64,000 nucleotides of DNA, taken from assembly GCF_007954425.1 (NCBI RefSeq), contig NZ_CP042345.1, forward strand, positions 124,001-188,000, in the 5' to 3' direction. Positions 44,279-53,050 of this stretch are shown one piece after another. Positions within the stretch are counted from its first letter, which is position 1. The number at the start of each line of letters is the position of its first letter. Source of the stretch: Novosphingobium ginsenosidimutans. Lineage in GTDB: Bacteria > Pseudomonadota > Alphaproteobacteria > Sphingomonadales > Sphingomonadaceae. Under the pieces are notes generated by a model. The model did no database searches. It had not been told where the DNA came from and saw nothing but the letters and a program-made list of their open reading frames with translations. The translations under genes were made by a program, and so were the position numbers.

Positions 44279-45529
44279 ATGAGCCTGACTGAAATCAACT
44301 TCGACGGGATCGTTGGCCCCAGCCATAACTACGCCGGGCTCAGCCTGGGCAATATCGCCTCGGCCAGCAATGCCGGGGACACTTCCTATCCGCGCGCCGC
44401 AGCGCTGCAGGGGCTGGGCAAGATGCGCCACAACCTGGCGCTGGGCCTGGTGCAGGGCTTTCTGCTGCCTTTGCCCCGGCCCAACGCGCCCTTTCTGTCC
44501 GCCATCGGGGCCGACGGCAGCGAGGATCGCCGGCTACTGGCCGCCGCCTGGTCGGCCAGTTCGATGTGGACGGCCAACGCCGCGACTGTTTCGCCCGGCC
44601 CAGACACGGCGGACGGGCGCTGCCACCTGACCGCCGCAAACCTGGTCACTATGCCGCACCGTAGCCAGGAATGGCCCGATACGGTGAAGCAGTTGCGCGT
44701 CGCCTTTGCCGATCCGGCGCACTTCGCCGTGCACGACGCCGTTCCTGCCTGCTTCGGGGACGAAGGCGCGGCCAACCATATGCGGATGGGGACGGATCAC
44801 GGCGCGCCGGGAATCGAGATCTTCGTTTATGGCAAGAGCGGCGGCCCCTTCCCCGCGCGCCAGCACGAACAGGCGAGCCGCGCCGTTGCGCGGCTCCACG
44901 GCCTCGATCCGGCGCGAACCCTGTTCGTTGAGCAGAACCCCGAGGCGATTGCCGCTGGAGCCTTCCACAACGACGTGGTGGCCGTGGCCAATGAGCGTGT
45001 GCTGTTCACCCATGAATTGGCCTTTGCAGACCCCGCAGGCACCTATGCCGCGATCCGCGCGGCACTGCCCGAGGCGGAGATCGTGATTGTCCCGGCCAAC
45101 GCCGTGAGCCTGGCCGATGCCATCAAGAGTTACCTATTCAACGCACAGCTGCTCACGCTGCCGTCAGGGGAGATGGGCCTGGTCATCCCGCTTGAAGCGT
45201 GGGAGCATCCCCGCGTGCGATCCTGGCTCGATGGCATGCTGGCCAGCAATGGACCGATCCGCCGGGTTCTGCCGGTCGATGTCCGCCAGTCGATGGCCAA
45301 TGGTGGAGGGCCGGCCTGCCTGCGGCTGCGGGTGGTTGCAGACCCGGCTACCGTCGATCCGCGCTTCCTGCTCGACGAAGCAAAGATCGCGCTGATCGAG
45401 ACTGTGGTTGCCAAGCACTGGCCCGAAGCGATCCGCCCGGACGAGCTTGGCGATCCCATCCTGGCCGCAAAGATTGTCGCCGCGCGGCATGCCTTGCTTG
45501 CGGCTCTCGACTTGACCGAGCTCGCTTAA
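44279..45529 (+). CDS. astB: N-succinylarginine dihydrolase
   Basis: The 416-residue protein has the AstB features: INFDGIVGPSHNYAGLSLGN, MRMGTDHGAPGIEIFVYG, FHNDVVAVANERVLFTHELAF and the active-site cysteine region MANGGGPACLRLRV. It converts N2-succinylarginine to succinylornithine with release of ammonia and CO2. astC and astD are not in the window, so the rest of the pathway must be elsewhere, possibly using a general aminotransferase and aldehyde dehydrogenase. Confidence 0.96.
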   Translation: MSLTEINFDGIVGPSHNYAGLSLGNIASASNAGDTSYPRAAALQGLGKMRHNLALGLVQGFLLPLPRPNAPFLSAIGADGSEDRRLLAAAWSASSMWTANAATVSPGPDTADGRCHLTAANLVTMPHRSQEWPDTVKQLRVAFADPAHFAVHDAVPACFGDEGAANHMRMGTDHGAPGIEIFVYGKSGGPFPARQHEQASRAVARLHGLDPARTLFVEQNPEAIAAGAFHNDVVAVANERVLFTHELAFADPAGTYAAIRAALPEAEIVIVPANAVSLADAIKSYLFNAQLLTLPSGEMGLVIPLEAWEHPRVRSWLDGMLASNGPIRRVLPVDVRQSMANGGGPACLRLRVVADPATVDPRFLLDEAKIALIETVVAKHWPEAIRPDELGDPILAAKIVAARHALLAALDLTELA

Positions 45530-45636
45530 CGTCGATGTGCCTTACAATGGGACAGGCTGTTAACCAGTGGCTTGCGCGGATGTCCTGATTTGGCATGATG
45601 GTTGCTCCAATCCTAATTAAGGATATGCGAGGGATC

Positions 45637-45879
45637 ATGCTCAACAAGATCAGGCGCCTGTTTATGATCAAGACCCCGCTTGAGGCCTATCTGATCATCT
45701 ATGCCCTGGCGCTTGGCGCGGTTGAGCGTGGCTCGGTCTATTTGACGAAGTTTCCGGGATTTGGCGGCAAGCTGCTGTTCCTTGCCTGCACCGGTGCGGT
45801 CTTCATGGCCGGCGCCAAGATCCTCGATTGCCTGAAGCACGAAAAGCGTCTGGCCGAAGAATCCAGCAAGGCCGCCTGA
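45637..45879 (+). CDS. Small two-helix inner membrane protein
   Basis: The 80-residue protein reads MLNKIRRLFMIKTPLEAYLI followed by a helix IYALALGAVERGSVYLTKFPGFGGKLLFLACTGAVFMAGA and a charged C-terminus (KHEKRLAEESSKAA). Two membrane spans are likely. The form and the ERG-GFGGKLLF block look like a conserved small sphingomonad protein. ATG 45637 follows a GAGGGA ribosome site; earlier in-frame ATGs at 45595 and 45628 lack one. The function is unknown. It abuts the tail-to-tail ssrA gene. Confidence 0.72.
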   Translation: MLNKIRRLFMIKTPLEAYLIIYALALGAVERGSVYLTKFPGFGGKLLFLACTGAVFMAGAKILDCLKHEKRLAEESSKAA

Positions 45880-45966
45880 ACCCGATCGTTTTCAGATTGG
45901 CTCAAGACGGTTTGCTTGTCTGGCGCGCTGTCGACGGATGGCCTGTCCGCACTGTAATGAGGAAGT

Positions 45967-46273
45967 GGGGCGTTTCTGTTGCAAGGTACGCCCCGGACCC
46001 CGTTCTTGGTAGTGTAACTTCAGGCCGCTAGGCCCTAGAATTACGCAGCAAGAGCAAGTGCTTCGTTATCGTTGGCACTTGTGAGTTTTGAGCCTTGAAC
46101 GGGTTACTCAGCCCGGGCAAAAACAGCGCTTTTCAACACACGTCGATCCTAGTTCGGCCCCGTCATTGTCCCTGCCGGGGCAGGGAAAGTGGTGGAGCCG
46201 CCGGGTACCGCCCCCGGGTCCGCTGCGCCTATTGCACGCCGCAGTTTATCGCCATAGCCGGGCGAACCCGGCG
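45967..46273 (-). ncRNA. ssrA: Circularly permuted two-piece tmRNA
   Basis: Read on the minus strand, the acceptor piece comes first and ends ...GGCTCCACCA at 46190. After a 28-base spacer (with a CCCTGC/GCAGGG hairpin) the coding piece starts GGGGCCGAACTAGGATCGAC at 46161. The first seven bases GGGGCCG pair fully (one G-U) with CGGCTCC, re-forming the tRNA-like acceptor stem. The tag frame at 46041-46076 reads ANDNEALALAA then TAA. A -10-like TATATA is at 46280-46285, with TTTTCA 17 bases upstream. The split, permuted form is diagnostic of alphaproteobacteria. The 3' end of the coding piece near the GGGGCG/CGCCCC hairpin is approximate. Confidence 0.95.
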
Positions 46274-46355
46274 AAGACCTATATAGGGAAGTCCGGCCCA
46301 AATGAAAAGGGCGGGAGCCTGGCCCCCGCCCCATTCAGCTGCGAACCACCGCAAT

Positions 46356-46763
46356 TCAGCCCTTCTTCAGCGCATCCCTGATCTCGGTCAGCAGGTCCAC
46401 TTCGCTGGGCCCGGCGGCAGCAGGCGGCGGCGGCATCAGCTTGTTGGCCTGGCGCACAATCAGGAAGATCACGAATGCCAGAATCAGGAAGTTGATGATT
46501 GCCGTTACAAAGCTGCCCCAGGCGATCACGGTGGCACCAGCGGCCTTGGCGGCCGCCAGCGTTGCCCCGGCCGGTGCTTCACCTGCCAGAACGGTGTACT
46601 TGTTCGAGAAATCGATCCCGCCGGTCATGAAGCCGATTACCGGCATGATCACATCGTCGGTCAGCGACGAAACGATCTTGCCGAATGCGGCACCAATGAT
46701 CACCCCGACCGCCAGATCCAGCACATTTCCGCGCGCGATAAAGGCCTTGAATTCGCTAAGCAT
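46356..46763 (-). CDS. mscL: Large-conductance mechanosensitive channel
   Basis: The 135-residue protein shows [44 protein letters not shown], a periplasmic loop, a second helix [22 protein letters not shown] and the C-terminal [15 protein letters not shown] bundle. It opens under membrane tension to release solutes. The ATG at 46763 is preceded by GGGACGC; a much longer frame upstream is antisense to other DNA. It is convergent in transcription sense with nothing nearby and divergent from lemA. Confidence 0.95.
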   Translation of the reverse strand: MLSEFKAFIARGNVLDLAVGVIIGAAFGKIVSSLTDDVIMPVIGFMTGGIDFSNKYTVLAGEAPAGATLAAAKAAGATVIAWGSFVTAIINFLILAFVIFLIVRQANKLMPPPPAAAGPSEVDLLTEIRDALKKG

Positions 46764-46941
46764 TTTGCGTCCCCTCCACTCATTCCATGGGCCCATGTCG
46801 CCTGCTAGGATAGCCTGGTGGCGGCAACAATCAATTGCACTGCAACGATTTTTGCGTCGACCGCTTGAACCGGCCAATGCGCACGCTACATCCCTGCACA
46901 GTCGCGGCCGGGTGGGCCGCCTTGGAATAGGGATGCCTTGC

Positions 46942-47622
46942 ATGACCGCTGCCATTGTCCGTCGTTTCGGCCGCCTTGCCCTCGTTGCCGCCGCTGCTGC
47001 CACGCTGGCCGGCTGCGGGATCAATTCGGTGCCGACCGCTGAGGAAAACGCCAAAGCCAAGTGGGCCGATGTCGAAAGCGCCTATCAGCGCCGCGCCGAC
47101 CTTATCCCGGCTCTGGTCGAAACCACGAAGGGTGCTGCCGCTTCGGAAACCCAGATTCTGACCAACGTCACCAATGCGCGCGCGGCTGCGACCTCGATCA
47201 ACGTGCGGACCGAAGACCTTTCGGACCCCGCGACGTTCGAAAAGTTCCAGAACGCGCAGAATCAGCTGACCCAGGCGCTGGGCCAGCTGCGCACCGTGGT
47301 CGAAAACTATCCCCAGCTGCAGAGCCAGGCGCGCTTTGCCGATCTGATGGTCCAGCTGGAAGGGACGGAGAACCGGATCAACGTGGCCCGCACTCGCTAT
47401 AACGAAGCGGTGCAGGAATATAACACCACGATCCGCACCTTCCCTGACGCGATCGGCGCCAAGTTGATCCACGGCGCAAAGCCGATGGTCGCCTTCAAGG
47501 CCGATCCTGGCGCTTCGGTCGCGCCGAAGGTCGATTTCGGCACCACGGGGGCTCCGGCTGCCGCTGCTCCGGCCAACGATAACGCGGCGGCTACGGCCTC
47601 GCCCGCTGCGGCCGCGCAGTAA
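46942..47622 (+). CDS. LemA-family lipoprotein
   Basis: The 226-residue protein has a lipobox (ATLAGCGIN, Cys about residue 25) and the LemA helical domain ([95 protein letters not shown]). The C-terminus is a low-complexity Ala/Pro tail. LemA proteins often neighbour TPM-domain proteins and may support envelope stress functions. It is the first gene of lemA-TPM-TPM-nudix. ATG 46942 is chosen; ATG 46933 is possible. Confidence 0.92.
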   Translation: MTAAIVRRFGRLALVAAAAATLAGCGINSVPTAEENAKAKWADVESAYQRRADLIPALVETTKGAAASETQILTNVTNARAAATSINVRTEDLSDPATFEKFQNAQNQLTQALGQLRTVVENYPQLQSQARFADLMVQLEGTENRINVARTRYNEAVQEYNTTIRTFPDAIGAKLIHGAKPMVAFKADPGASVAPKVDFGTTGAPAAAAPANDNAAATASPAAAAQ

Positions 47623-47645
47623 TCCCAGAGCCGGAGCGCGGCGCC

Positions 47646-48485
47646 ATGCGCCAGATCGCCCTGTGGCTTTGCGCCGTGCTGGCATCGCTGACCCTGGCGA
47701 TTTCCGGCACGGGCGCACTGGCCGAACTGCCGCCACGCCCTGACGGACCGGTGCTCGATGCCGCCGGGATCATTCCGGATGGCGACGAGGCTGCGCTCGA
47801 TGCCAAGCTGCGCGCCTACAACAAGGATACGGGCAGAGCGATCATCGTCGCCACTGTCCCCTCGCTCAATGACCAGCCGGTTGAAGACTATGCGCAGCAG
47901 CTGGCCGAGAAATGGGACATCGGCGGGGCAGAAAGCGAGCAGGGCGTGCTGTTCCTGGTCGCTCCGACCGAGCGCAAGATCCGCATCCATACTGCCCGCG
48001 GCGTACAGGAGCGATTGCCCGACGTGCTGGCGGGCCGGATTATCCGCGACACGGTAACGCCGCTGTTCAAAGCCAGGAACATGGGCGGTGGGATCAATGC
48101 CGGGGTCGATGCGATCATCGCCCAGCTCAACCGCGATCCGGCTGACGCGAAGGCAGTTGCCGAGGCAGCCGCCGCTGCAGCCAAGCAGCGGCGGGGCGGG
48201 AGCGAGGATGCCAGCATCGGTGCGGTGATCTTCTGGATCGTGCTGATCCTGTTCCTCATCATGCTGTTCGGCCGAGGCCGACGCAGGCATGGGCTGCGGC
48301 GCCATTCCGATGCCGGGATCGTCATGTGGGAGGCCGGCAACCTTGCCGCGAACATCGCCGCTAACATTGCGATCAATGCGGCTCTGGGCGGACGCGGCGG
48401 TGACAGCGGCGGCTTTGGCGGGTTCGGCGGTTTTGGTGGTGGCGGTGGCGGCTTTGATGGCGGCGGCGCCTCGGGGGATTGGTAA
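47646..48485 (+). CDS. TPM-domain (YgcG-like) membrane protein
   Basis: The 279-residue protein has a signal peptide (to about residue 27), a TPM phosphatase-like domain (VLDAAGIIPDGDEAALDAKLRAYNKDTGRAIIVATVPSL, GVLFLVAPTERKIRIHTARGVQERLPD), a transmembrane helix (about 195-213) and a glycine-rich C-terminus ending GGGGFDGGGASGDW. This is the classic YgcG/TPM form found beside lemA. The function in bacteria is not settled; plant homologues aid photosystem II repair. It is 23 bases after lemA. Confidence 0.88.
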   Translation: MRQIALWLCAVLASLTLAISGTGALAELPPRPDGPVLDAAGIIPDGDEAALDAKLRAYNKDTGRAIIVATVPSLNDQPVEDYAQQLAEKWDIGGAESEQGVLFLVAPTERKIRIHTARGVQERLPDVLAGRIIRDTVTPLFKARNMGGGINAGVDAIIAQLNRDPADAKAVAEAAAAAAKQRRGGSEDASIGAVIFWIVLILFLIMLFGRGRRRHGLRRHSDAGIVMWEAGNLAANIAANIAINAALGGRGGDSGGFGGFGGFGGGGGGFDGGGASGDW

Positions 48486-48488
48486 GCC

Positions 48489-49172
48489 ATGTCCAAGCCC
48501 GTTCACCTGTCTGTTGCCGAACACGAGCGCGTTTCCGCAGCCGTTGCCCAGGCCGAGAGCCACAGCGCGGGCGAAATCGTCACGATCGTCACCGAACGTT
48601 CAGACGGCTATGCTGACATCGCCCTCGCCTGGGCCGGCTTCGTCGCACTCACGGCGTTGACTGTTTTCTCGGTCTTCACCGACTTCTATCTCGACCTTTA
48701 CGACCTGGTTCTGGGCGACTGGGGCCGCGAATGGACGCACCAGGGGATCGCCACCCTGGCCGCAACCATCGCGATTCTGAAGTTCATCGCCATGGTGCTG
48801 CTGCAGTTCTGGGCGCCACTGAAGTGGTTCCTGGTGCCGCGCTTCATCAAGGCCGGCCGGGCCCGCGCCCGCGCGATCACTTGTTTCAAGGTCGGCGCGG
48901 AACGCCGCACCCATGGCCGCACCGGCATCCTGATCTATGTCAGTCTGCGCGAGCAGCATGCCGAGATCCTCGCCGACGCGGCCATCGCCAGCAAGGTTAG
49001 CCCCGAGGTTTGGGGTGAGGCTATGGCGGCACTCCTTTCCGGAATCCGCGCTGGCGATCTGGCCAGCGGGCTGGTCGGCGCGGTCGAAAAGGTCGGCGCA
49101 GTACTGGCCCAGCACTTTCCCCGCGCCGCCGATGACCAGAACGAGTTGCCCGACCGGGTCATCGAAGTATGA
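48489..49172 (+). CDS. Second TPM-domain membrane protein
   Basis: This 227-residue protein has an N-terminal TPM-like half (EHERVSAAVAQAESHSAGEIVTIVTERSDGYADIAL), two membrane helices in the middle (about residues 45-65 and 88-110) and a continuation FKVGAERRTHGRTGILIYVSLREQHAEILADAAIASKVS with a VWGEAMAALLSGIRAGD tail. It has no signal peptide, so the TPM half may face the cytoplasm before the helices. It starts three bases after the first TPM gene and overlaps the Nudix gene by ATGA. Confidence 0.83.
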   Translation: MSKPVHLSVAEHERVSAAVAQAESHSAGEIVTIVTERSDGYADIALAWAGFVALTALTVFSVFTDFYLDLYDLVLGDWGREWTHQGIATLAATIAILKFIAMVLLQFWAPLKWFLVPRFIKAGRARARAITCFKVGAERRTHGRTGILIYVSLREQHAEILADAAIASKVSPEVWGEAMAALLSGIRAGDLASGLVGAVEKVGAVLAQHFPRAADDQNELPDRVIEV

Positions 49173-49702
49173 GCCAAGACGATCGCGATCTGCCCGAACA
49201 GGTCCACTGGGAAGGCAAGTACATCGTCGCCAAGACCCGCGGACGGTGGGAGTACGTCAGCCGGGCGCGCGGCATCCGGGCTGCCGTGATCATCGCGATC
49301 GACCCGGAGGACCACGTCATCCTGGTCGAGCAGTACCGCGTACCCCTGGGCCGCGCCTGCATAGAACTGCCCGCCGGCCTGATCGGCGACGAGACCGAGG
49401 GCGAAGACCCGACCGAGGCCGCCGCCCGCGAGCTTGAGGAAGAGACCGGCTTCCGCGCCGGGCGGATCGAGGTGCTGGGTGAGTTTCATTCTTCTCCCGG
49501 CATGGTCAGCGAGAGCTTCACCCTGCTGCGCGCGCATGACCTCACCAAGATCGGTCCCGGCGGCGGGACCGAGAGCGAGCAGATCACGGTCCACCGCGTC
49601 CCCCGCGCCGGCCTCCCCGCCTTTATCGCCGATCGCCGCGCCAGGGGCGATGCCATGGATGTAAAGCTGCTGCTCTTGCTTGGCCCGGAGTTGCTGGGCT
49701 AG
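49169..49702 (+). CDS. Nudix hydrolase, ADP-ribose pyrophosphatase type
   Basis: The 177-residue protein has the Nudix box with the pattern G-x5-E-x7-REL-x-EETGF starting at about residue 73 (GLIGDETEGEDPTEAAARELEEETGF). The ELPAGLIG lead-in and FHSSPGMVSESFTLL match the ADP-ribose pyrophosphatase group. It likely hydrolyses ADP-ribose or a similar nucleoside diphosphate. It overlaps the second TPM gene, so it is the last gene of that operon. The link to LemA/TPM functions is not clear. Confidence 0.9.
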   Translation: MSQDDRDLPEQVHWEGKYIVAKTRGRWEYVSRARGIRAAVIIAIDPEDHVILVEQYRVPLGRACIELPAGLIGDETEGEDPTEAAARELEEETGFRAGRIEVLGEFHSSPGMVSESFTLLRAHDLTKIGPGGGTESEQITVHRVPRAGLPAFIADRRARGDAMDVKLLLLLGPELLG

Positions 49703-49733
49703 AGCCTCCCGATAACAGGAGAGGACAAGGCAA

Positions 49734-50516
49734 ATGGCAGGACGGGTTGCAGGCAAGAAGGCGCTAATCACCGGCGCAGCACAGGGCTTGGGCGCGGCCC
49801 AGGCGATGATGCTGGCGCGCGAAGGTGCCACGGTTCTCCTCGCCGATATCAATGCCACAGGCGCCGCCGAACAAGCCGCCAAAATCAACGCCGAGCTCGG
49901 TGCTGGCACCGCGCATTCCGTGGCGCTCGATGTAACCAGCGAGGACCAGTGGGTAGCCGCTGTCGACTACGCGGCCGACAAGCTCGGCGGCCTCTCGGTC
50001 CTGGTCAACAACGCTGGGATCGGGGTGCGCGGCAACATCGAAACCTGCACGCTGGCCGATTGGCACAAGGGCTTTGCCGTCAACGTCGATTCGGTCTTCC
50101 TCGGTTGCCAGAAGGCCATGCCCTTGCTCAAGGACAACCAGCCCGGCTCGATCATCAACATCTCCTCGATCGCCGGTCTGATCGCCAGCGACACCATGCC
50201 TGGCTACAACGCCAGCAAGGCGGCGGTCTGGATGCTGTCCAAGTCGGTCGCGCTCTACTGCGCCAAGATGGGTTGGGACATCCGCTGCAACTCAGTCCAC
50301 CCGACCTTTATCGACACCCCGATCCTTGACGGCATGGTCACCTCCTCAGGCAAGCCCAAGGACGTGATCATGGACAAGCTGGCCCGCCAGATCCCGCTCA
50401 AGCGCGTCGGCCACCCGGACGACATCGCCAACGGCGTGCTCTACCTCGCCAGTGACGAGAGCCGCTTCATGACCGGCGCCGAGCTCAAGCTCGACGGCGG
50501 CATCTCGGCGATGTAA
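49734..50516 (+). CDS. SDR-family NAD(P)-dependent oxidoreductase
   Basis: The 260-residue protein has TGAAQGLGAAQA (cofactor loop), ADIN (acidic residue favouring NAD), NNAG, the catalytic S-Y-K set in INISSIAGLIASDTMPGYNASKAAV, and the C-terminal VLYLASDESRFMTGAELKLDGGISAM. It resembles 3-alpha/20-beta-hydroxysteroid dehydrogenase-type SDRs. It starts after AGGAGAGG. It precedes a LacI regulator and a flavoprotein that may form a catabolic cluster with it. Confidence 0.9.
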   Translation: MAGRVAGKKALITGAAQGLGAAQAMMLAREGATVLLADINATGAAEQAAKINAELGAGTAHSVALDVTSEDQWVAAVDYAADKLGGLSVLVNNAGIGVRGNIETCTLADWHKGFAVNVDSVFLGCQKAMPLLKDNQPGSIINISSIAGLIASDTMPGYNASKAAVWMLSKSVALYCAKMGWDIRCNSVHPTFIDTPILDGMVTSSGKPKDVIMDKLARQIPLKRVGHPDDIANGVLYLASDESRFMTGAELKLDGGISAM

Positions 50517-50526
50517 CCCACGGGTC

Positions 50527-51576
50527 ATGGGGGACACCACCACCACCAAGCCCCGCGCCTTCCGCGTCACCTCATTCGACGTGGCGGCCGAGGCCGGCGT
50601 CAGCCAGTCCACGGTCAGCCGCGCGCTGGCGGGCGACCCGGTGGTCAGCGAAGCGACCCGCGCCCGCGTGTTCGAGGCTGCCCGCCGCCTCAACTACGCA
50701 GTCGACGAGAACGCCGCCCGGCTCCGCTCCGGCCGCACCGCCACCCTGGCCGTGGTGGTGATCTGCCGCCCGGATGAGGACCGCAAGGACCTCAACCCCT
50801 TCACCTACTCGCTGCTCGGCACGGTCTGCGCCGCCGCCTCGGCCCGCGGGTACGAGACGCTGGTCAGTTTCCAGGACGGGCCGGAGAACCTCTCGGGCCG
50901 CTATGAGGACCGCCGCCGCGCCGATGGCCTGATCGTGATCGGCACGACCCAGAACCTGCCGGCCTGGACCTATTACCGCGACCTGGGCCTGGGCGGCACG
51001 CGGATGGTTTGCTGGGGCAGCCCGTTTGACGAGCTTGACTGGATCCGCAGCGACAACAACGCCGGTGCCCGCCTTGCCACCCGCCACCTGATCGAGGCCG
51101 GCTACACCGCCCCCGCCTGCATCGGCTCCGAAGCCTCGCTCCAGCGCCAGTTCAAAGAGCGCTACGACGGCTATGTCGAGGCCATGCGCGAAGCCGGGCT
51201 GACCCCGCGCCTGGTCGAGATCGAGGAGGGCATCTCGCGCGAGGAGCAAGGCCGCCGCGCCGCCCGCCAGCTCATCGACCAGGGCCTCCCCTGCGATTCG
51301 ATCTTCGCCGTCTGCGACGAGATCGCGCTGGGCACCCTGCGCGAACTGTCCGAAGCCGGCGTGGCCGTCCCGGGCCGGCTTGGCCTGATCGGCTTCGACG
51401 GGATCCGCGCCAGCGCCAACGCCATGCCGCCGCTGTCGAGCATCCAGCCAGACTTCGCCGCCGCCGGAGCCATGCTGGTCGACAAGCTGCTGGCGACCAT
51501 CGCGGGTGAGCCCAACACCGATCGCCGCGTGCCGGTCACCCTGCTCGCCCGTGAGAGCACGCGCCGCCCGGCGTGA
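50527..51576 (+). CDS. LacI-family transcriptional regulator
   Basis: The 349-residue protein has the LacI helix-turn-helix (TSFDVAAEAGVSQSTVSRALAGDPVVSEATRARVFEAARRLNYAVDENAARLRSGRT) and a periplasmic-binding-protein-like sensor domain (RADGLIVIGTTQNLP, GLIGFDGIRASANAMPPLSSIQPDF). The effector is not known. It lies between the SDR gene (10 bases upstream) and the flavoprotein gene (13 bases downstream), all on one strand, so it probably regulates this cluster, which is read as one unit. Confidence 0.92.
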   Translation: MGDTTTTKPRAFRVTSFDVAAEAGVSQSTVSRALAGDPVVSEATRARVFEAARRLNYAVDENAARLRSGRTATLAVVVICRPDEDRKDLNPFTYSLLGTVCAAASARGYETLVSFQDGPENLSGRYEDRRRADGLIVIGTTQNLPAWTYYRDLGLGGTRMVCWGSPFDELDWIRSDNNAGARLATRHLIEAGYTAPACIGSEASLQRQFKERYDGYVEAMREAGLTPRLVEIEEGISREEQGRRAARQLIDQGLPCDSIFAVCDEIALGTLRELSEAGVAVPGRLGLIGFDGIRASANAMPPLSSIQPDFAAAGAMLVDKLLATIAGEPNTDRRVPVTLLARESTRRPA

Positions 51577-51589
51577 TAGCGCGGGCGCC

Positions 51590-52951
51590 ATGACCCACTA
51601 CGACACCACGATCCCCGTCCTCATCGCCGGCGGCGGGGCCTGCGGCGCGATCGCCGCGCTGGCCGCCCACGCCGCCGGGGCCGAGGTGGCCCTGCTTGAG
51701 GCCGAGGCCCGGCCGATGGGCTCCTCCGGCATGTCGCAGGGCCTGATCGCCGCCGCCGGGACCCGCGCCCAGGCCGAGGCCGGGATCGAGGACAGCCCGC
51801 AGCGCTTCCTGGCCGACATCATGGCCAAGACCAAGGGCCTGGCCGACCCGGTGATCGCCCATACCCTGGCCCACCAGTCCGGCCCGACGCTTGACTGGAT
51901 GGTTGAGGCCCTCGACCTCCCCTGGACGCTCGACCGCACCTTCCGCCCGTCCTACGGCAACTCGACCTGGCGCATCCACGGCTGGGCCGGACACGGCGGG
52001 CAGGACATGGTTGACCTGCTCCACGTCCGCCTGGCCGAGGCCGGCATCCCGGTGCTGACCGAGGCCCGCCTGACCGCGGTCGACGCCGACGCCGCGGGCC
52101 GCATCCACGGTGTAACCATCGCGCGGCCCGGCGGCGCGAGCGAGCACATCGGCTGCGGCGCGCTGGTCCTGGCCTGCGGGGGCTTTGCCGCCAACCCCGC
52201 AATGATCGCCGCCCACATCCCCGAGATGGCAGCAGCGCGCAATCACGGGCACGAGGGCAGCCAGGGCACCGCCCTATCCATCGGCGCGGCCCTGGGCGCG
52301 GCCAGCGGCGATCTGGGCGCTTTTCAGGGCTATCCCATGCTGGCCGAGCCGCACGGGGTGACCGTCCCCCCGCCGCTGCTGGTCGAGGGCGGCGTGCTGG
52401 TCAACACGGCCGGCCAGCGCTTTGCCGACGAGACCCATGACATCGCCGGGATGGTCCACGCCGTGCTGGCCCAGCCCGATGGGCATGTCTGGGCGCTGCA
52501 CGATGCCCGCATTGCCGAGCGGCTGATGCCGATCCCGGAGTACGCCCAGCTTGCCAGGCTGGGTGCCGTCCGCCCCGCGGCCAGCACGCCGCTGCCCCCG
52601 GCCGCCCTGGCCGCGACCCTGGCCGAAGCGCGCGCCGCCCTGGCCAGCGGCCAGCCCGATGCCTTCGGCCGCCGCTGGACCAGCCCGCCCCCGGCCGGGG
52701 ACCTGCTGGCGATCAAGGTGGTCGGCGCGATCTATCACACCCAGGGCGGCCTGCAGATCGACGCCCGGGCCCGCGTCGTCCGCCCAGACGGTACGCCGCT
52801 GCCCAACCTCCTCGCCGGCGGCGGCGCGGCGCGCTCGGTCTCGGGCCCATCCTCATGGGGCTACCTTCCCGCCATGGGCCTCTGCACCGCCGTCACACTC
52901 GGGCGGCTGGCGGGAGAGAGCGCGGCAAACCCGCAGAATCCGGCCCGCTAA
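51590..52951 (+). CDS. FAD-dependent dehydrogenase (3-ketosteroid delta-1-dehydrogenase/fumarate reductase-like)
   Basis: The 453-residue flavoprotein has the FAD-binding PVLIAGGGACGAIAALAAHAAGAEVALLEAE (residues 9-39), GSSGMSQGLIAAAG, a middle substrate-cap region, and the end block IYHTQGGLQIDARARVVRPDGTPLPNLLAGGGAARSVSGPSSWGYLPAMGLCTAVTLGRLAG typical of the FAD_binding_2 (succinate dehydrogenase/fumarate reductase/KstD) group. The substrate is unknown. With the SDR it could oxidise an alicyclic or steroid-like compound. ATG 51590 is chosen by the FAD motif position; a longer frame overlaps lacI. Confidence 0.87.
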   Translation: MTHYDTTIPVLIAGGGACGAIAALAAHAAGAEVALLEAEARPMGSSGMSQGLIAAAGTRAQAEAGIEDSPQRFLADIMAKTKGLADPVIAHTLAHQSGPTLDWMVEALDLPWTLDRTFRPSYGNSTWRIHGWAGHGGQDMVDLLHVRLAEAGIPVLTEARLTAVDADAAGRIHGVTIARPGGASEHIGCGALVLACGGFAANPAMIAAHIPEMAAARNHGHEGSQGTALSIGAALGAASGDLGAFQGYPMLAEPHGVTVPPPLLVEGGVLVNTAGQRFADETHDIAGMVHAVLAQPDGHVWALHDARIAERLMPIPEYAQLARLGAVRPAASTPLPPAALAATLAEARAALASGQPDAFGRRWTSPPPAGDLLAIKVVGAIYHTQGGLQIDARARVVRPDGTPLPNLLAGGGAARSVSGPSSWGYLPAMGLCTAVTLGRLAGESAANPQNPAR

Positions 52952-53050
52952 CCACGTTTCTACGGGATTCCCCGAACCACCCCGCACACGCCGCGCTGAG
53001 CAGTCTGGCGGCATCGTCCTTGCCATCCGGCAATCTGGGCGAGCGGCACG

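Noticed and set aside
48360..48485. Glycine-rich tandem coding repeat as a mobile or regulatory element
   Set aside because: The GGFGG-type codons are the normal glycine-rich tail of YgcG/TPM proteins.
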